This document shows, piece by piece, positions 35,031-45,909 of a DNA stretch of 64,000 bases. Position numbers and translations under genes: made by a program. The notes under the pieces are model-generated. The model saw only the letters and a program-made list of their open reading frames with translations, made no database searches and was not told the DNA's origin. This DNA comes from Diogma glabrata (Eukaryota > Arthropoda > Insecta > Diptera > Cylindrotomidae). The stretch spans positions 215,090,953 through 215,154,952 of the forward strand of contig OY856188.1 of assembly GCA_963693315.1 (NCBI GenBank). Direction: 5' to 3'. How positions within the stretch are numbered: position 1 is the stretch's first letter; every line of letters begins with the position of its first letter.

Positions 35031-38000
35031 TCTGTTCGTCCCGAATAGAATCTAAATCTCCCCCTCTGTAGGGTGCTAATCTTTCTAGATGAACGACTTT
35101 TGGTTTCGCTCGTTGACATTTCTTTATTCGATAAACGACATCGTTTAATTTTGTTATGATGGTATAAGGTCCTTCCCAAGATGTTTGTAGTTTTGGAGAT
35201 AGTCCTTTTCTCCGCTGTGGATTGTGTAGCCACACTAGTTGTCCTTCCTCAAATCCTTTGTTGTTTGCGCGAATGTCATACCGAGCCTTCATTCGATCAC
35301 TGGATATCTGTGCTTTCTGTCTGACAAACGTGTGTACCTCCTCAAGTTCTTTTTGAAGTTTATTAACATAATCTTGTACACATAATGTTGACGATGGAAT
35401 AATCCCAAACTTCAGATCACCAGGTAGCCGTAAATCATTTCCAAAAATGGTTGTAGCAGGCGTCGTTTTGGTTGTATCATGCACTGCTGATCTATAAGCC
35501 ATCAAGAATAACGGAATATGACGATCCCAATCACGTTGATTCTTGTTCACTACTTTTGCTAGATATTTCTCAAGAGTAGCATTAAATCTTTCAACCATGC
35601 CATCTGATTGGGGATGTGAAGCAGTTGTTCTAGTTTTATTAATTCCAAGCATCTGACAGATTTCTTGAAATATGGTAGATTCAAAATTTCTTCCTTGATC
35701 TGTGTGAATTTCCATCGGTACTCCGTAGCGACTTATCCAATTGCTAACTACTGCTTCAGCGATCGTTGTTGCTTCTTGGTTTGGTATTGCACACACTTCT
35801 GGCCACTTGCTAAAATAATCCATTATGACTAGCACATATTTGTTGTTGTTATCAGAAGTCGGAAATGGTCCAGCTACATCCATCGCAATTCTCTCGAATG
35901 GTGCTCCTACATTATACTGCCTCATGTTACCACGGCTTCTTCTTGCAGGTCCCTTTGCAGCCGCACATTGATCGCATGCTTGACACCATTCCACTACCGA
36001 TTGACGTGCTCCTGACCAATAAAATCTACGCCGTACTTTAGCAAGGGTTTTGTTAATACCCAGGTGACCGCCACTGGTTCCTTCATGATATTCCTTTAAT
36101 ACTTGAGGTATTCTTATTTTGGGAACTACTATCATTGATTCTTTAACTGATCCGTCAGGACTTTCCCAAATTCTTTTCAAGCATCCATCTTCAATACAGA
36201 GGCTGTCCCATTGTGCCCAATATGCCTTCAATGTTTGACTTTTATCGGCAATCTCACTCCATGTAGGTTTTTCTCCCTTTTCCTTGCACTTTATTATTGG
36301 TGCCAAGCTCGGATCTTCCAGTTGCTCCTTCCTTACCACTTCATGCGTCCAGTCTTCACTAGGAAGCACTTGCAGAAGCCTGACATCAATAATGTTTTCC
36401 TTACTTTCCGCCCGATTACAGTGCTTGCATTCCACCTGGCATGGCCTTCTTGATAATGCATCAGCATTTCCATGTGCACTTCCCCTTCGATGTTCAATGT
36501 CGAAATCATAAGCTTGTAAGCGTTCAATCCATCGTGCTACTTGTCCTTCCGGGTTCTTAAATTGCAGTAGCCACCTCAATGCTCCATGATCAGTTCTCAA
36601 ATGGAATTTTTGACCGTACAAATATTTGTGAAAATGTTTTACACATTCCACTATAGCCAGCAATTCTTTACGGGTTACACAATAATTCCTTTCTGGCTTG
36701 GACAGTATTTTTGAGTAATAAGCTATTACTTTTTCTTGTCCATCAATTTCTTGAGATAACACTCCTCCTATACCATCATTGCTGGCATCAGTGTCTAATA
36801 TGAATTTAAAATTTGGTATAGGGTAAGCCAGAACTGGTGCTGTGCACAATCTTTTCCGAAGCTCCACAAAAGCATCTTCTTGCTTTTCGGTCCATTCAAA
36901 AGCTTTATCCTTCCTCGTGAGCTCATGTAGACTCTTAGCAACATTGGCAAATCCTGGTACAAAACGTCGGTAGTAAGTGCACAATCCCAGAAAACTGCGA
37001 AGCTCATGTAAATTCTTAGGTCTTGGCCATTCTTTTACTGCTGTGATCTTATCAGCATCTGTGTGTATTCCATTCGTTGTTACTTTGTGCCCCAAGTACT
37101 TTACTTCTTCTCTGAATAGTGTACATTTCTTTGGACTCAATTTTAGTCCTGCTGCTTGGATTCGCTCGAAGACTTCTTCTAAATTCTTCAAATGATCGTC
37201 GAAATCCTTGCCCATTACAATGATGTCGTCCAAGTACACAAGGCACGTTCTCCAATGTAATCCTTTCAGCACACGTTCCATTAAACGTTCAAATGTTGCG
37301 GGAGCATTACATAGTCCGAATGGCATAACGTTAAACTGCCATAGCCCACTACCCACACTAAACGCTGTCTTTTCTCGATCCTCTTCTTGGACTTCTACCT
37401 GCCAATAACCACTTTGCAGATCTAATGTTGAGAATAATTTGGCACCTGATAATGTGTCCAAGGTATCATCAATTCGAGGTAATGGGTAGCTATCTTTCTT
37501 TGTTACTGCATTCAGTTTTCTATAGTCGACGCAGAATCTCATAGTTCCATCCTTCTTTCCAACTAAAACCACAGGTGAACTCCATGGACTATCTGATTGC
37601 CCGATAACACCAGCCATTTTCATATCCTTTACCATTCTATCAGCTTCTTCCCGTTTTGCTAATGGTAATCTTCTTGGTGCTTGGCGAATCGGCATTTCTG
37701 CTCCCGTGTCAATTTTATGTTTAACCAGATTAGTTCTTCCGTTGTCTGCTGATGTGCTGCAGAAGATGGACGAATAACGTTCGAGCAACTGCTCTGCTTC
37801 TTTCTTTTGTTCTTTTGTAAGCTCTGTTGTCCACTTCTGTAGTAGATTTTGTATTTCTTTCTTCTGCGTTTGATTTTCGACTTTCCTTTCTGTGTGCTGT
37901 TGTTCACATTTCACAATGGTAGTTACTTCTTCACATTTACCGACGATTGTTCCTTTCTTGAGGGTTTTTATTTTGTCTGACAGATTTAGTGTTCTTATCG

Positions 38001-38649
38001 GTATTCTTAAGTTTTCATCTGGTACAACTAATGTTTTCCCTATAATGATCTCTTGATGTTGAAGACCATTTTCATTGGCTTCCACAACCCACAACCTTGG
38101 TGACCCAGAATCTCCCTCCAATCTTCCCCAGACGATTGTTTCGGTATTAGGTGGCAGCTTTTCGCGATGTTCCAATATTATTCGCCTCATACTTGATTCT
38201 GCACCATTCATCTGAAGAACCAACTCTACGTTACCATACTTGAGTACTCCATTTCCAGCGTCTATTACAAATCCATTCGGCCTCATGAAGTCCATTCCCA
38301 AAATTACTTCATCAACGATGTCTGCCACTAGAACTTCATGCTGAAAGTGCGTATTTCCAATTTTTATATCGGCAATTTTGTTTCCCCTGATAGTTGCACT
38401 TTCCCCTGTTGCTGTTTGTATTCGATATTTTTCTGCTGGTTGTAATTCCCCTTTTAGTAAATCTGTACGGACTATTGTGCGAGTTGCTCCAGTATCTAGC
38501 GTAATGATACAGCTGTTGTCATCAATTTTAGCTCCAATCGTTAAACTGTCACCATTCCTTGCGATTCTTGAAATAGGGATGGAGATTATGGGGCATTCGG
38601 TTGTGGGAGCCAGCTTACGCCCCTTAAAGCTGACTCGTTTTAGTTTAAC
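35026..38649 (-). CDS. pol: Gypsy-2 Pol polyprotein (protease, RT, RNase H, integrase)
   Basis: The open frame is about 1,207 codons if entered by a -1 shift at the end of gag, or 1,100 from its first internal ATG (38328). It supplies all enzymes of the retrotransposition cycle. Protease active site 'ITLDTGATRT' is encoded near 38490. RT follows with 'LPRIDDTLDTLSGAKLFSTL', 'MPFGLCNAPATF' and YLDD at 37225-37236. RNase H is seen in 'ILDTDASNDGIGGVLSQ' and 'FHLRTDHGALRWLL'. Integrase has a zinc module ('EYHEGTSGGHLG' through 'CQACDQC'), catalytic residues in 'IAMDVAGPFP', 'EIHTDQGRNFE' and 'SDGMVERFN', and a C-terminal chromatin/DNA-binding region ('SWEGPYTIITKL'). No stop or frameshift is visible. 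The left end overlaps the polypurine tract. Motifs are seen; activity is inferred. Confidence 0.95.
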   Translation of the reverse strand, partial: VKLKRVSFKGRKLAPTTECPIISIPISRIARNGDSLTIGAKIDDNSCIITLDTGATRTIVRTDLLKGELQPAEKYRIQTATGESATIRGNKIADIKIGNTHFQHEVLVADIVDEVILGMDFMRPNGFVIDAGNGVLKYGNVELVLQMNGAESSMRRIILEHREKLPPNTETIVWGRLEGDSGSPRLWVVEANENGLQHQEIIIGKTLVVPDENLRIPIRTLNLSDKIKTLKKGTIVGKCEEVTTIVKCEQQHTERKVENQTQKKEIQNLLQKWTTELTKEQKKEAEQLLERYSSIFCSTSADNGRTNLVKHKIDTGAEMPIRQAPRRLPLAKREEADRMVKDMKMAGVIGQSDSPWSSPVVLVGKKDGTMRFCVDYRKLNAVTKKDSYPLPRIDDTLDTLSGAKLFSTLDLQSGYWQVEVQEEDREKTAFSVGSGLWQFNVMPFGLCNAPATFERLMERVLKGLHWRTCLVYLDDIIVMGKDFDDHLKNLEEVFERIQAAGLKLSPKKCTLFREEVKYLGHKVTTNGIHTDADKITAVKEWPRPKNLHELRSFLGLCTYYRRFVPGFANVAKSLHELTRKDKAFEWTEKQEDAFVELRKRLCTAPVLAYPIPNFKFILDTDASNDGIGGVLSQEIDGQEKVIAYYSKILSKPERNYCVTRKELLAIVECVKHFHKYLYGQKFHLRTDHGALRWLLQFKNPEGQVARWIERLQAYDFDIEHRRGSAHGNADALSRRPCQVECKHCNRAESKENIIDVRLLQVLPSEDWTHEVVRKEQLEDPSLAPIIKCKEKGEKPTWSEIADKSQTLKAYWAQWDSLCIEDGCLKRIWESPDGSVKESMIVVPKIRIPQVLKEYHEGTSGGHLGINKTLAKVRRRFYWSGARQSVVEWCQACDQCAAAKGPARRSRGNMRQYNVGAPFERIAMDVAGPFPTSDNNNKYVLVIMDYFSKWPEVCAIPNQEATTIAEAVVSNWISRYGVPMEIHTDQGRNFESTIFQEICQMLGINKTRTTASHPQSDGMVERFNATLEKYLAKVVNKNQRDWDRHIPLFLMAYRSAVHDTTKTTPATTIFGNDLRLPGDLKFGIIPSSTLCVQDYVNKLQKELEEVHTFVRQKAQISSDRMKARYDIRANNKGFEEGQLVWLHNPQRRKGLSPKLQTSWEGPYTIITKLNDVVYRIKKCQRAKPKVVHLERLAPYRGGDLDSIRDEQK

Positions 38650-40112
38650 CCTTCCGCTGCTATTTGACCATCCTCTCCCGCTTGAGCCTTTTCTTCAGAT
38701 GATCTCCGTCTGATTGGTGATGTTGATCTTCCCCGTTTTCGTCTGGCCTCTCTGCATTCTCGAGATATGTGACCAAGTTTGTCACATACCCAACATCTTA
38801 TTCTACTGTTGAATTCTCTGGATCTTTTTTGGGGCCTAAAACTATCCTCTTCTTCCATTTCTACACGGCGTACTTTGATTGTTGGTTTGACAATTGCTTG
38901 TGCCGTCTCACTAGTCAATGCACAAGCTATTGTTTCAGCAAATGTAGCTTTAGGCGTCATCACAGCTGACTTCCGCGTCTCTGGATCTCTTATGCCGTCG
39001 ATGAACGCATCTATCTTCATTCTTTCCATATAGTCTGGTGATGTATTTCCATGTGCCATATGTACCAGACGTTCGATCGCAGACGAGAACTCTTGCAGAC
39101 TTTCTCCAATTCGCTGATAGCGACCCTTCAACTCAAGTCTGTATATCTCCCGCTTGTGGTCACTACCATACTTGCGATCTAAAGCTTTCATGATCTCATT
39201 GTAGCTCCTTCGATCTTGTTCTGGAACTGCTTGTATTGTTTCTGCTGCTTCACCCTTCAGTGCCACTATTAAAGCTGCCACACGATGTGTTTCGTTCCAA
39301 CTGTTCTGATCAGCTGCCGTTTCAAATTGGAATTTGAAAATTCCAAACGATGATGTACCATCGTATGGGGGCGGTTTTAACTTCATGCTATGTGTTTGTT
39401 GAACCGTGTGAATTGTTTTACCATTAATTTCAACATCTTGAAGCCTTTTTTCAAAATTCACAACCATTGATTGTACTTTCTGGTTTTCGTCGAGAACTTT
39501 CTGCTCCAATTGCTTTACTTCTTGTTGTACTTTCTCGACCTCTCCATGGAATGTGTTTGAAATTTGAAGAATCTTTTCTTCCATTAATTGCTTCATTTCT
39601 TCTCGATTTGTTGCCAATTGTTTATCGATGTTTGCAGACTGTTGATTGATGGTTATGGACTGCTGCTTTATTTCTTCTCGACTTGCAGCTAATTGTTGAT
39701 CGATGTTTGCAGACTGTTGCTTTATGTTGACATCTAACTTTTTCATTTCATTACTCATGCTGTTACTTTGCAAATCTAACTTTTTGTTCATAACCTCCAT
39801 GTTTGCCTTTACATCTGCTCTCATGTTGAAACTCATTTGCTCCATCATAGCCATTAACTGTGCAAAGTCGTTGTTTGCTGGTACGACTTGCCTCGTTGCT
39901 TCAACAGCACCATCTTTAGCTTCACTATTTCCTGCATCTGGATTTTCATCTGCTTCTTCTTGTCCAAAACGATATTTTTCTGGATCCAATCCAGCTGCTT
40001 CCATAGCTTTTATTAATCGCTCTTTCAACTCATTCTTAGTTCCCGTTGTTGAAAGATTCCTTTTCTCCAATTCGCTCTTCAGATCTTGAACTTTTAATCC
40101 ATTCAAATCCAT
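38640..40112 (-). CDS. gag: Gypsy-2 Gag with N-terminal SAP-like domain
   Basis: This is a 490-codon structural protein. I chose the ATG at 40112 because the frame further upstream runs into the primer site and has only a GTG. Residues about 2-37 fit a SAP motif, a DNA-binding helix-extended-helix: 'LKVQDLKSELEKRNLSTTGT' then 'KNELKERLIKAM'. A coiled-coil region (about residues 70-220) contains imperfect repeats of an 'INQQSANIDQQLA' type. Then come capsid-like sequence ('FKFQFETAADQNSWNETHRV') and one CCHC knuckle, 'CWVCDKLGHISREC', near residue 445, with a basic Arg/Ser tail. The frame ends at TAA 38640-38642, preceded by a possible -1 slippery site. It overlaps pol by a few bases. Confidence 0.93.
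   Translation of the reverse strand: MDLNGLKVQDLKSELEKRNLSTTGTKNELKERLIKAMEAAGLDPEKYRFGQEEADENPDAGNSEAKDGAVEATRQVVPANNDFAQLMAMMEQMSFNMRADVKANMEVMNKKLDLQSNSMSNEMKKLDVNIKQQSANIDQQLAASREEIKQQSITINQQSANIDKQLATNREEMKQLMEEKILQISNTFHGEVEKVQQEVKQLEQKVLDENQKVQSMVVNFEKRLQDVEINGKTIHTVQQTHSMKLKPPPYDGTSSFGIFKFQFETAADQNSWNETHRVAALIVALKGEAAETIQAVPEQDRRSYNEIMKALDRKYGSDHKREIYRLELKGRYQRIGESLQEFSSAIERLVHMAHGNTSPDYMERMKIDAFIDGIRDPETRKSAVMTPKATFAETIACALTSETAQAIVKPTIKVRRVEMEEEDSFRPQKRSREFNSRIRCWVCDKLGHISRECREARRKRGRSTSPIRRRSSEEKAQAGEDGQIAAEGLN
38643..38649 (-). promoter_or_regulatory. Candidate -1 ribosomal frameshift heptamer, gag-pol junction
   Basis: The minus strand reads G TTA AAC in the gag frame, immediately followed by the gag stop TAA. 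Shifting back one base enters the long pol frame. GTTAAAC is an accepted slippery heptamer in some RNA viruses. I have not shown a downstream pseudoknot. Confidence 0.6.
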
Positions 40113-40143
40113 CTTATTTCCCAATTTCACTTCTGACACCAGT
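40113..40143 (-). promoter_or_regulatory. Gypsy-2 primer-binding site (tRNA-Leu-like)
   Basis: Three bases after the 5' LTR, the minus strand reads TGGTGTCAGAAGTG, complementary to the CACTTCTGACACCA end found in tRNA-Leu. This primes minus-strand DNA synthesis. Confidence 0.82.
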
Positions 40144-40790
40144 TGTAACGTTTCTTGGCCGAGTTACAATTATTTAGTTCGATCACTAAATCAGGAAATT
40201 TAAAACACAATGGATTTTCTAAACGTTATAATTTTATTCGTTCAAGATTTTACAATAAAAATATTTCTCCTATTACCATTCCCCTTTTAATTCTTCTTGT
40301 ACTAACGATATTTCACCACTTATAATTCTTTTATACTTGTTCACAATATCACTTTTAACTTTCTACTTATAACACTGTTAATTTTACTTCGCCTTTATCA
40401 CTGCTAAATTTTTATACTTTTTGTATCACTAACAATTTTATACTGGTTGTATCCTCGAACAACACCTTTTATATATACTACATGAAATAGCCTCGAAACT
40501 GCTGTAATGTTCTAGATAGAACACACCCTTTTTTTTCCTTTATCAACAATAAGACGATCTTCAAATATTGACACCTAGGTGTGAAATCTATTCTTTTCAA
40601 TTGTTTTATTTACCAATTTTTATTTCGTTAACGAATCCTTATTCGATAAAACAAATACTTCCTATTAAATGTTTACTTTGGTTGCATTGTTACCTTTTGT
40701 ATCTTTTGATTTTTATATTTGTAGAACTAACGAGAATTTTCTTGAAAGTTCTATTGTTTTTGTGTTCTATCATCTTCCATAATCGTCACA
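40144..40790 (-). repeat. Gypsy-2 5' LTR (right copy)
   Basis: A 647-base LTR nearly identical to the left copy (two differences). It should contain promoter and polyadenylation signals; I could not place a start site with confidence. Confidence 0.95.
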
Positions 40791-40794
40791 ATAT

Positions 40795-41815
40795 GTTAAT
40801 CAATTGATAACTTGTCCTTCTCGCAACTAAGTGCTTTAAAGTTTTAAATGCTAGTTATATGAACAAACTGTAGTCGCCTACGTCTTCAAACTCTCGTAGT
40901 GTGATTAACTCAGATTTATATACTTACCAACGTACCAACAACTAACGGCACAGGTTGATATAGAGTTAAATCCAAACCCTTAAACGAAAAAGCTCAATCT
41001 ACATAACGATAGAACCAGGAAAATATATATGTTACAACCCGATACGCTTTGTTTTGTTTTCTGTTATTAAAATTCAAATAAAAAAATATTAAAAAATTGT
41101 ATATGAAAATATTAATATCATTGTTGTTGGTTGTGTTATTTTCTTTATCGATAGAAATACTAAATAATACAAGAGTAACAAAAACATTCTTTCTAATGGA
41201 TTAGTGTCACGCTATGTTTCCGATTATTTTTATTTTATTTTTAATTTTATATAAAATATTTCTATAACTTTTTTATTTTTTCGAAATCATATTCGTACAC
41301 AAAATGGTTGTAGGTTTTTTATATATTAATACTAATCAACAATTAAGTATATAAAAATAGAAATGCTTTTTCGTCGATTCTTTGAAATATTATGATGAAA
41401 AGAAATGAAGGAATAAATGTTTTTGTAGTACATATTAGTTATAAAGATGACAAGACCTTCAGATTATAAAAGATTACAACATTTTAACAAAAAAGTTTAG
41501 AAATTTTAGAAAAAAATTTATGTAATTTCTTTTTGAGTATACAGAAAATATTTCTGAATCGTTTGAATTTTAATTTATTGTTGAGTATATAAGTTTAAGA
41601 TTTATGATTTCGATTTTTTACACTATTTACTTTGCACTACTTTGAAATATATCTATTTTGTCAAAGAAAGTAAATTTTTTGGAAGGCATAGGTCCTCAAT
41701 AAAGGTAAAAGTGTGGTTCTCTATAATTTTCACAAATCTTCAAGCAATAGAACGCGGAGAGATCAGTTTTTATTCATTTGCTAATTTTTTTTTAAATTTT
41801 TTTAATTTAAACGTT
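40795..41815. other. AT-rich spacer, no recognised gene
   Basis: Nothing identifiable beyond AT-rich sequence. Confidence 0.5.
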
Positions 41816-42320
41816 AGGTATCACATACCACTGGCAATGGCATTTGACATTCTACGGGTACTGGCGAATAAACTCTATTTAGTCAATTAAATCATTTTCA
41901 ATCTTATAGTTATAGTTTTTCCTTGATGATGGCACTCTATTTGTTGCTCGATATAATTCCATATCTGAACTTTATTCATTGAGTGAGACAGTACATCACA
42001 TGATCAAGTAATATGCCACTAGCTGGATTATTGGCAACTCAATTTGAGTTTTAAAATTGCAAATTTTAAAAAATGTTGTTCTTTGCCTCTTGTTAACTTT
42101 CCGATATTTTTATGTTTGTTTTCTCCATCCTGTCATAAAATATTGGCCCATGTCATATTTTATTATGTGATAGGCTTTGTTGTTTATTTATCCATTCTTT
42201 ACAAAAAATAAAAGAAACTCAAAACGAATGTTGTTGCGGGACCTAGATCTTAAAAGATTTTATGTGTTGTTGTGAAACATATTGTAGAACCTACCTACTA
42301 TGCACAACATTTTATTAAAA
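41816..42320 (+). repeat. Composite dispersed repeat, copy of 13078-13430
   Basis: 'TCACATGATCAAGTAATATGCC...CATAAAATATTGGCCCATGTCATATTTTAT' matches 13085-13235. It is followed by the CR1-like 3' piece 'GGGACCTAGATCTTAAAAG' near 42239. The upstream part ('GGTATCACATACCACTGGCAATGGCA', 'GATGGCACTCTATTT') also matches 46261-46380. A repeat family with no coding content. Confidence 0.6.
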
Positions 42321-42986
42321 TAATTATTTGTCTCACAAGTAGGGGAGCAGGGCTGGATAAACATGGGTGCAATGGAGCGACCGCACCAGGCGGCAAAACA
42401 AAAGGCGCAAAAATTGAGTTTTGTTTTCGATTACTTTTTTGTTTCGGTTTTTATTAAATTTTGTGGCAAATTAAGTTTTATTTTTCTATATAAAAAGAAA
42501 AATTTAGTTTTGTATTATAATTTGTACATTTGTTTTTATTTTTGATCTACACACGGGACAGCCCGCATTCTACTGTCGCTGCTATTGACATACGATCTAA
42601 CGTGAGATATTAGATACCACTACCACTTTCTATTTAACTATGTGGCCTTTAAATGTTAAGGGAGACAATGGTTCATGTGATTAAGGATTATTTTTGCAAA
42701 TTAGTTTTATATAAAATCTGTTCTTCAGCTGTTATGTAAATTTTATTGCCTACAACTTATCTTTAAATACTGGTTTATGCTAATCTATTGGATTCATTAT
42801 ATGATAGGATTTAATCTTAAAAACAAAATTTGAAAAAAAAAATTTGTAAACATTTCGTAGATTTTATTCCACCACAAATACATTATTAATTGAGCACATT
42901 GAATAACATAAGAAGTCAAAGATTTGATAACGGATTGCATAAAGACATAAAGAGAAAAATTCCAGAGTTCATACTCGAATAAAGCT
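42321..42986. other. AT-rich sequence with a short dispersed repeat
   Basis: Positions 42570-42620 ('GCTATTGACATACGATCTAACGTGAGATAT') match 12345-12375 and 46225-46265. Nothing else is recognised. Confidence 0.5.
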
Positions 42987-43330
42987 CCCGAGCAGAAATT
43001 TGTTAGGAAAAGCTTGAATACAGTCAGGCGTGATCAGGGCCAGAAGGACCAAGCCTTATTAGGGCAATATGATGCGGGTCTGAATTAAAATACCCTTTTC
43101 GGGTTAACCTTATTTGACTATATTCGGCCCTGATTTGGTTTTTCGTATTTGACCCCTAATTGGGCAATCTGATCCAGGCCTGATACAAAATACCGTACTA
43201 GGTTTTGTTCTATTTATTTTTAAATGAGAAACTTGATTAGGGCCTGATTCAACCATCCCAATCAGGGCCGTAATGGACAAAAGCGTCACACTCATGATCA
43301 GGGCCCAATTGAACTAGGGCAAACCTGTTC
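42987..43330. mobile_element. Family B MITE, copy 3, truncated
   Basis: It begins CCCGAGCAGAAATTTGTTAGG and carries the same ATCAGGGCC/TTGGGCAATCTGATC words as the other copies, in the opposite order. The right terminal repeat is missing or too decayed to see, so no duplication can be assigned. Confidence 0.8.
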
Positions 43331-44090
43331 ATTCTTTAAATCTTGTAATAAATGATGCGACGTCATCTTCTCGAGAAAATCTTAATTTTTTTCAATTATA
43401 TTCAGTTTTTGCGACTATGGGCACATTTTTCGAAATTGGTTTGTCGTTTTGATGTTCTTAAGCAGCAAATGAAAAGCTTATTTTAATTAAAGTCTGTTTA
43501 TGAAATTTGTGGGAGAAACCGAAAATCGGCTATAAGACCTCTTAGATTTCAACTCGTAAAATTTTATAATACTTTAATCGAAATTCCTTTAGACCAGACA
43601 CGCAACACTATGTGTAACACAGTTTGGAGCAAAATGTTTGGCTAAGATAAAGCAAAAAGAAGACAAACGGTTTATCGATACTTTAAATATCTTTGCAGTT
43701 TAACTTTGGGAAACGATCTTCTCTCCAAAATTCATGTTGTTTCTTAAATAACACAAAGCCTCATTTCGATTGTAATAGAATGTATTTTTTGAATAAAAAT
43801 TGAATTGCGAAGCGAACATACGTTTTAGAGAAGCAATTATAGCAGTGAAAAAACTGCAGATTTCGAAAAAACTGCAACCGAATATGCCGCATTCAAATCA
43901 AATATATATGAATTCGTCGTACAGCAAAGAGTTTTGAATATGAATCACAAGATAATATAATATTAGATCCTCCACAAAATTTCTTTTTCTTCTAATTGAT
44001 TTTGATATTAATTTATTAAAAGAACGATTTATTCTTATGGATGAGGATTGAGCACAATGACATGATCTGGTTGTTTATATAACACATTTT
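43331..44090. other. AT-rich spacer, no recognised gene
   Basis: No supported feature. Confidence 0.5.
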
Positions 44091-44250
44091 AATTGAACGA
44101 CTGAGTAGAAAAAGGATAATATACAAAAAAATGGAATATTATTCTTTATACGCTCATTAAACGAATTCGACATTCAACTACAAAATAGCTATCTCAGTTT
44201 ATTTTTCGTATTTTTGGAATATTATCCTTTTTCTACTCAGCCGTTCAATT
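44091..44250. mobile_element. Small MITE with about 32-base inverted ends
   Basis: A 160-base element starts AATTGAACGACTGAGTAG and ends in the inverse CTACTCAGCCGTTCAATT. Complementarity continues through AAAAAGGATAATAT. Target duplication is unclear; 'TTTT' and 'AAAA' flanks are uninformative. Non-coding. Confidence 0.8.
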
Positions 44251-45282
44251 AAAAAACTAGGACAGGGAATATATTTTTTCTACTACCCAACTTAAAAAAT
44301 CTACTTTCGATGTTTGTTCATTGCATCGAAAATTTCTTTTTCGTCACCAGTGATAAAAAAAAACCTATACAAATTACTTTCGTACCTAGTGACGAAAGTA
44401 ATTTTTTAAAAGCCATCTATTTTCTAATTTCTTCACTAGAATAAATCATCCTAGAACACCCGGTAAGAGAATCAATTGATTGAATGAAATAACTTTGTTA
44501 GTGTTAATTTGTCATTCTCGGGAAGAAGACGTTAATTAATTTTAGAATTTTTTACGGACAATTTACATTAAAAATGTAAAAATAATATAATAGTTAACTA
44601 TATAAGATTCACATATTATTTTTAAATAGTATGGTAACAAACAGTTGATGTTAAGATATTTAAAAAAAAATGATTTCCACTATTTATTTAAGAAAAACGA
44701 AAAAAATATTTATTTACATAAAATATTTTACGTTGTTTTAAAATATATCAGAAATTTTACGCAACGTCATCCCCATACAAAAACTAAATCAAAACTGTTG
44801 TTTTTATTTTAGAAATCATAATAAAATTTTTAAACTTGACTTTGTTTATTAGAAAACCGTCTTTAGTTGTAAGCCTACAAGACGCGAAATGCAAAAAACC
44901 ATAAACCTTTAAAGATGTGTTATTTAATGATTTTAGGGACTTTAGAGACCAGATAGAATAAAAATATAGAATTTTGTAGTGTAAATAGAATAAATATATG
45001 TATATGTATACAGTTGACGATTTTTTTGTACGAAAGGACAATCAGGCTTGTAACTAAAGACAGTTTTATTTATAACATAGAAATTGGATAATTTATTCAT
45101 ATTGAGTCATCTATATTTTAATAGCAGAAATATAAATTAAAAGATTTTTTTGGGATGTTTATATGTTTTAAAATTTGAATTGTATGTAATTTTAACTGAA
45201 AATGCTTAATAATTAATAATAATTTTTAAAAAAGTAGTAGAAAAAGTACAGTTTTCTACTCGCCGAAAAACATACAGTAAAA
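44251..45282. other. AT-rich spacer, no recognised gene
   Basis: A small inverted pair 'ACTTTCGTACCTAGTGACGAAAGT' occurs near 44377-44400. No gene is supported. Confidence 0.5.
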
Positions 45283-45736
45283 CTCGCTTTTAGGGTACAC
45301 CCTATATAAAGTACACTTGGTCTATAGAGTACAGCAAATTTTTTTCTTACATCTATAAAAATTTTACGAACAAATTATCCTTCTTATAAGGTACCTCGGC
45401 TTATAAGGTTATAACGTACGCACGTTTAGTCCCGTGAACTATTTTTCTGTGTAATTTGCCCAGTTTATAAAGTACGAATAGAAAATAAGAATACAAAATA
45501 AACATAAAAATTTAAAAGTCCTAAGTATTCGCTGCTTCCCGATATTTAATATTTTTCTAGGAAATGTCTCGGCTTCCGTTCATTAATTTGTTGTGATTCA
45601 TGGGTTAATTCGCAAGTTAGTGTTAAGAAAATATTTGCTAATTTATCAGTTCGATTTCTTTAATGCTTTTATGTTTTAAAAAAAAAGCTAAAGGTACGAC
45701 ACGGTCCCAAATCAAATTAAAATGCTAGTGATCACT

Positions 45737-45800
45737 TTGGCCAATAAATTAAAATATTTGGTGGAAGTCGATCAAAAGAAGTCTTTCTCAAGTTAGGGTA
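45737..45800 (+). pseudogene. Remnant of pogo-type transposase N-terminal HTH
   Basis: About 20 codons, reading 'LANKLKYLVEVDQKKSFSQ', resemble the first helix-turn-helix (CENP-B N-terminal/psq type) of pogo and Tigger transposases, whose consensus is leucine-rich with 'EKLxIL..V..GxS'. The frame breaks immediately after. The position inside matching pogo-like ends supports the call. No DDE core remains. Confidence 0.55.
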
Positions 45801-45909
45801 ATCCTCTTAAAAATATTGCTCTAAATTATAAAGTTCAAATTTAGGATTTTGTAAACTCTAGTGTATCGAACCTTAAAGATAGAGCGACAACACTCTTAAG
45901 GCTTGAAGC

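Larger units (their letters stand above)
34368..40790 (-). mobile_element. Gypsy-2: structurally complete Gypsy-type LTR retrotransposon
   Basis: A 6,423-base element on the minus strand has 647-base LTRs that differ at two positions by my reading. The 4-base duplication ATAT flanks it (34364-34367 and 40791-40794). Order from right to left: 5' LTR, primer site matching a tRNA-Leu 3' end, gag, pol (protease, RT, RNase H, integrase), polypurine tract, 3' LTR. Both coding frames are open and no third frame for an envelope is present. By every sign visible here this is a recent insertion that may still be mobile. Confidence 0.96.

Noticed and set aside
34368..40790. Errantivirus (endogenous retrovirus with envelope)
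   Set aside because: Pol ends within the polypurine tract and no frame remains for an envelope protein, so it is a plain LTR retrotransposon.
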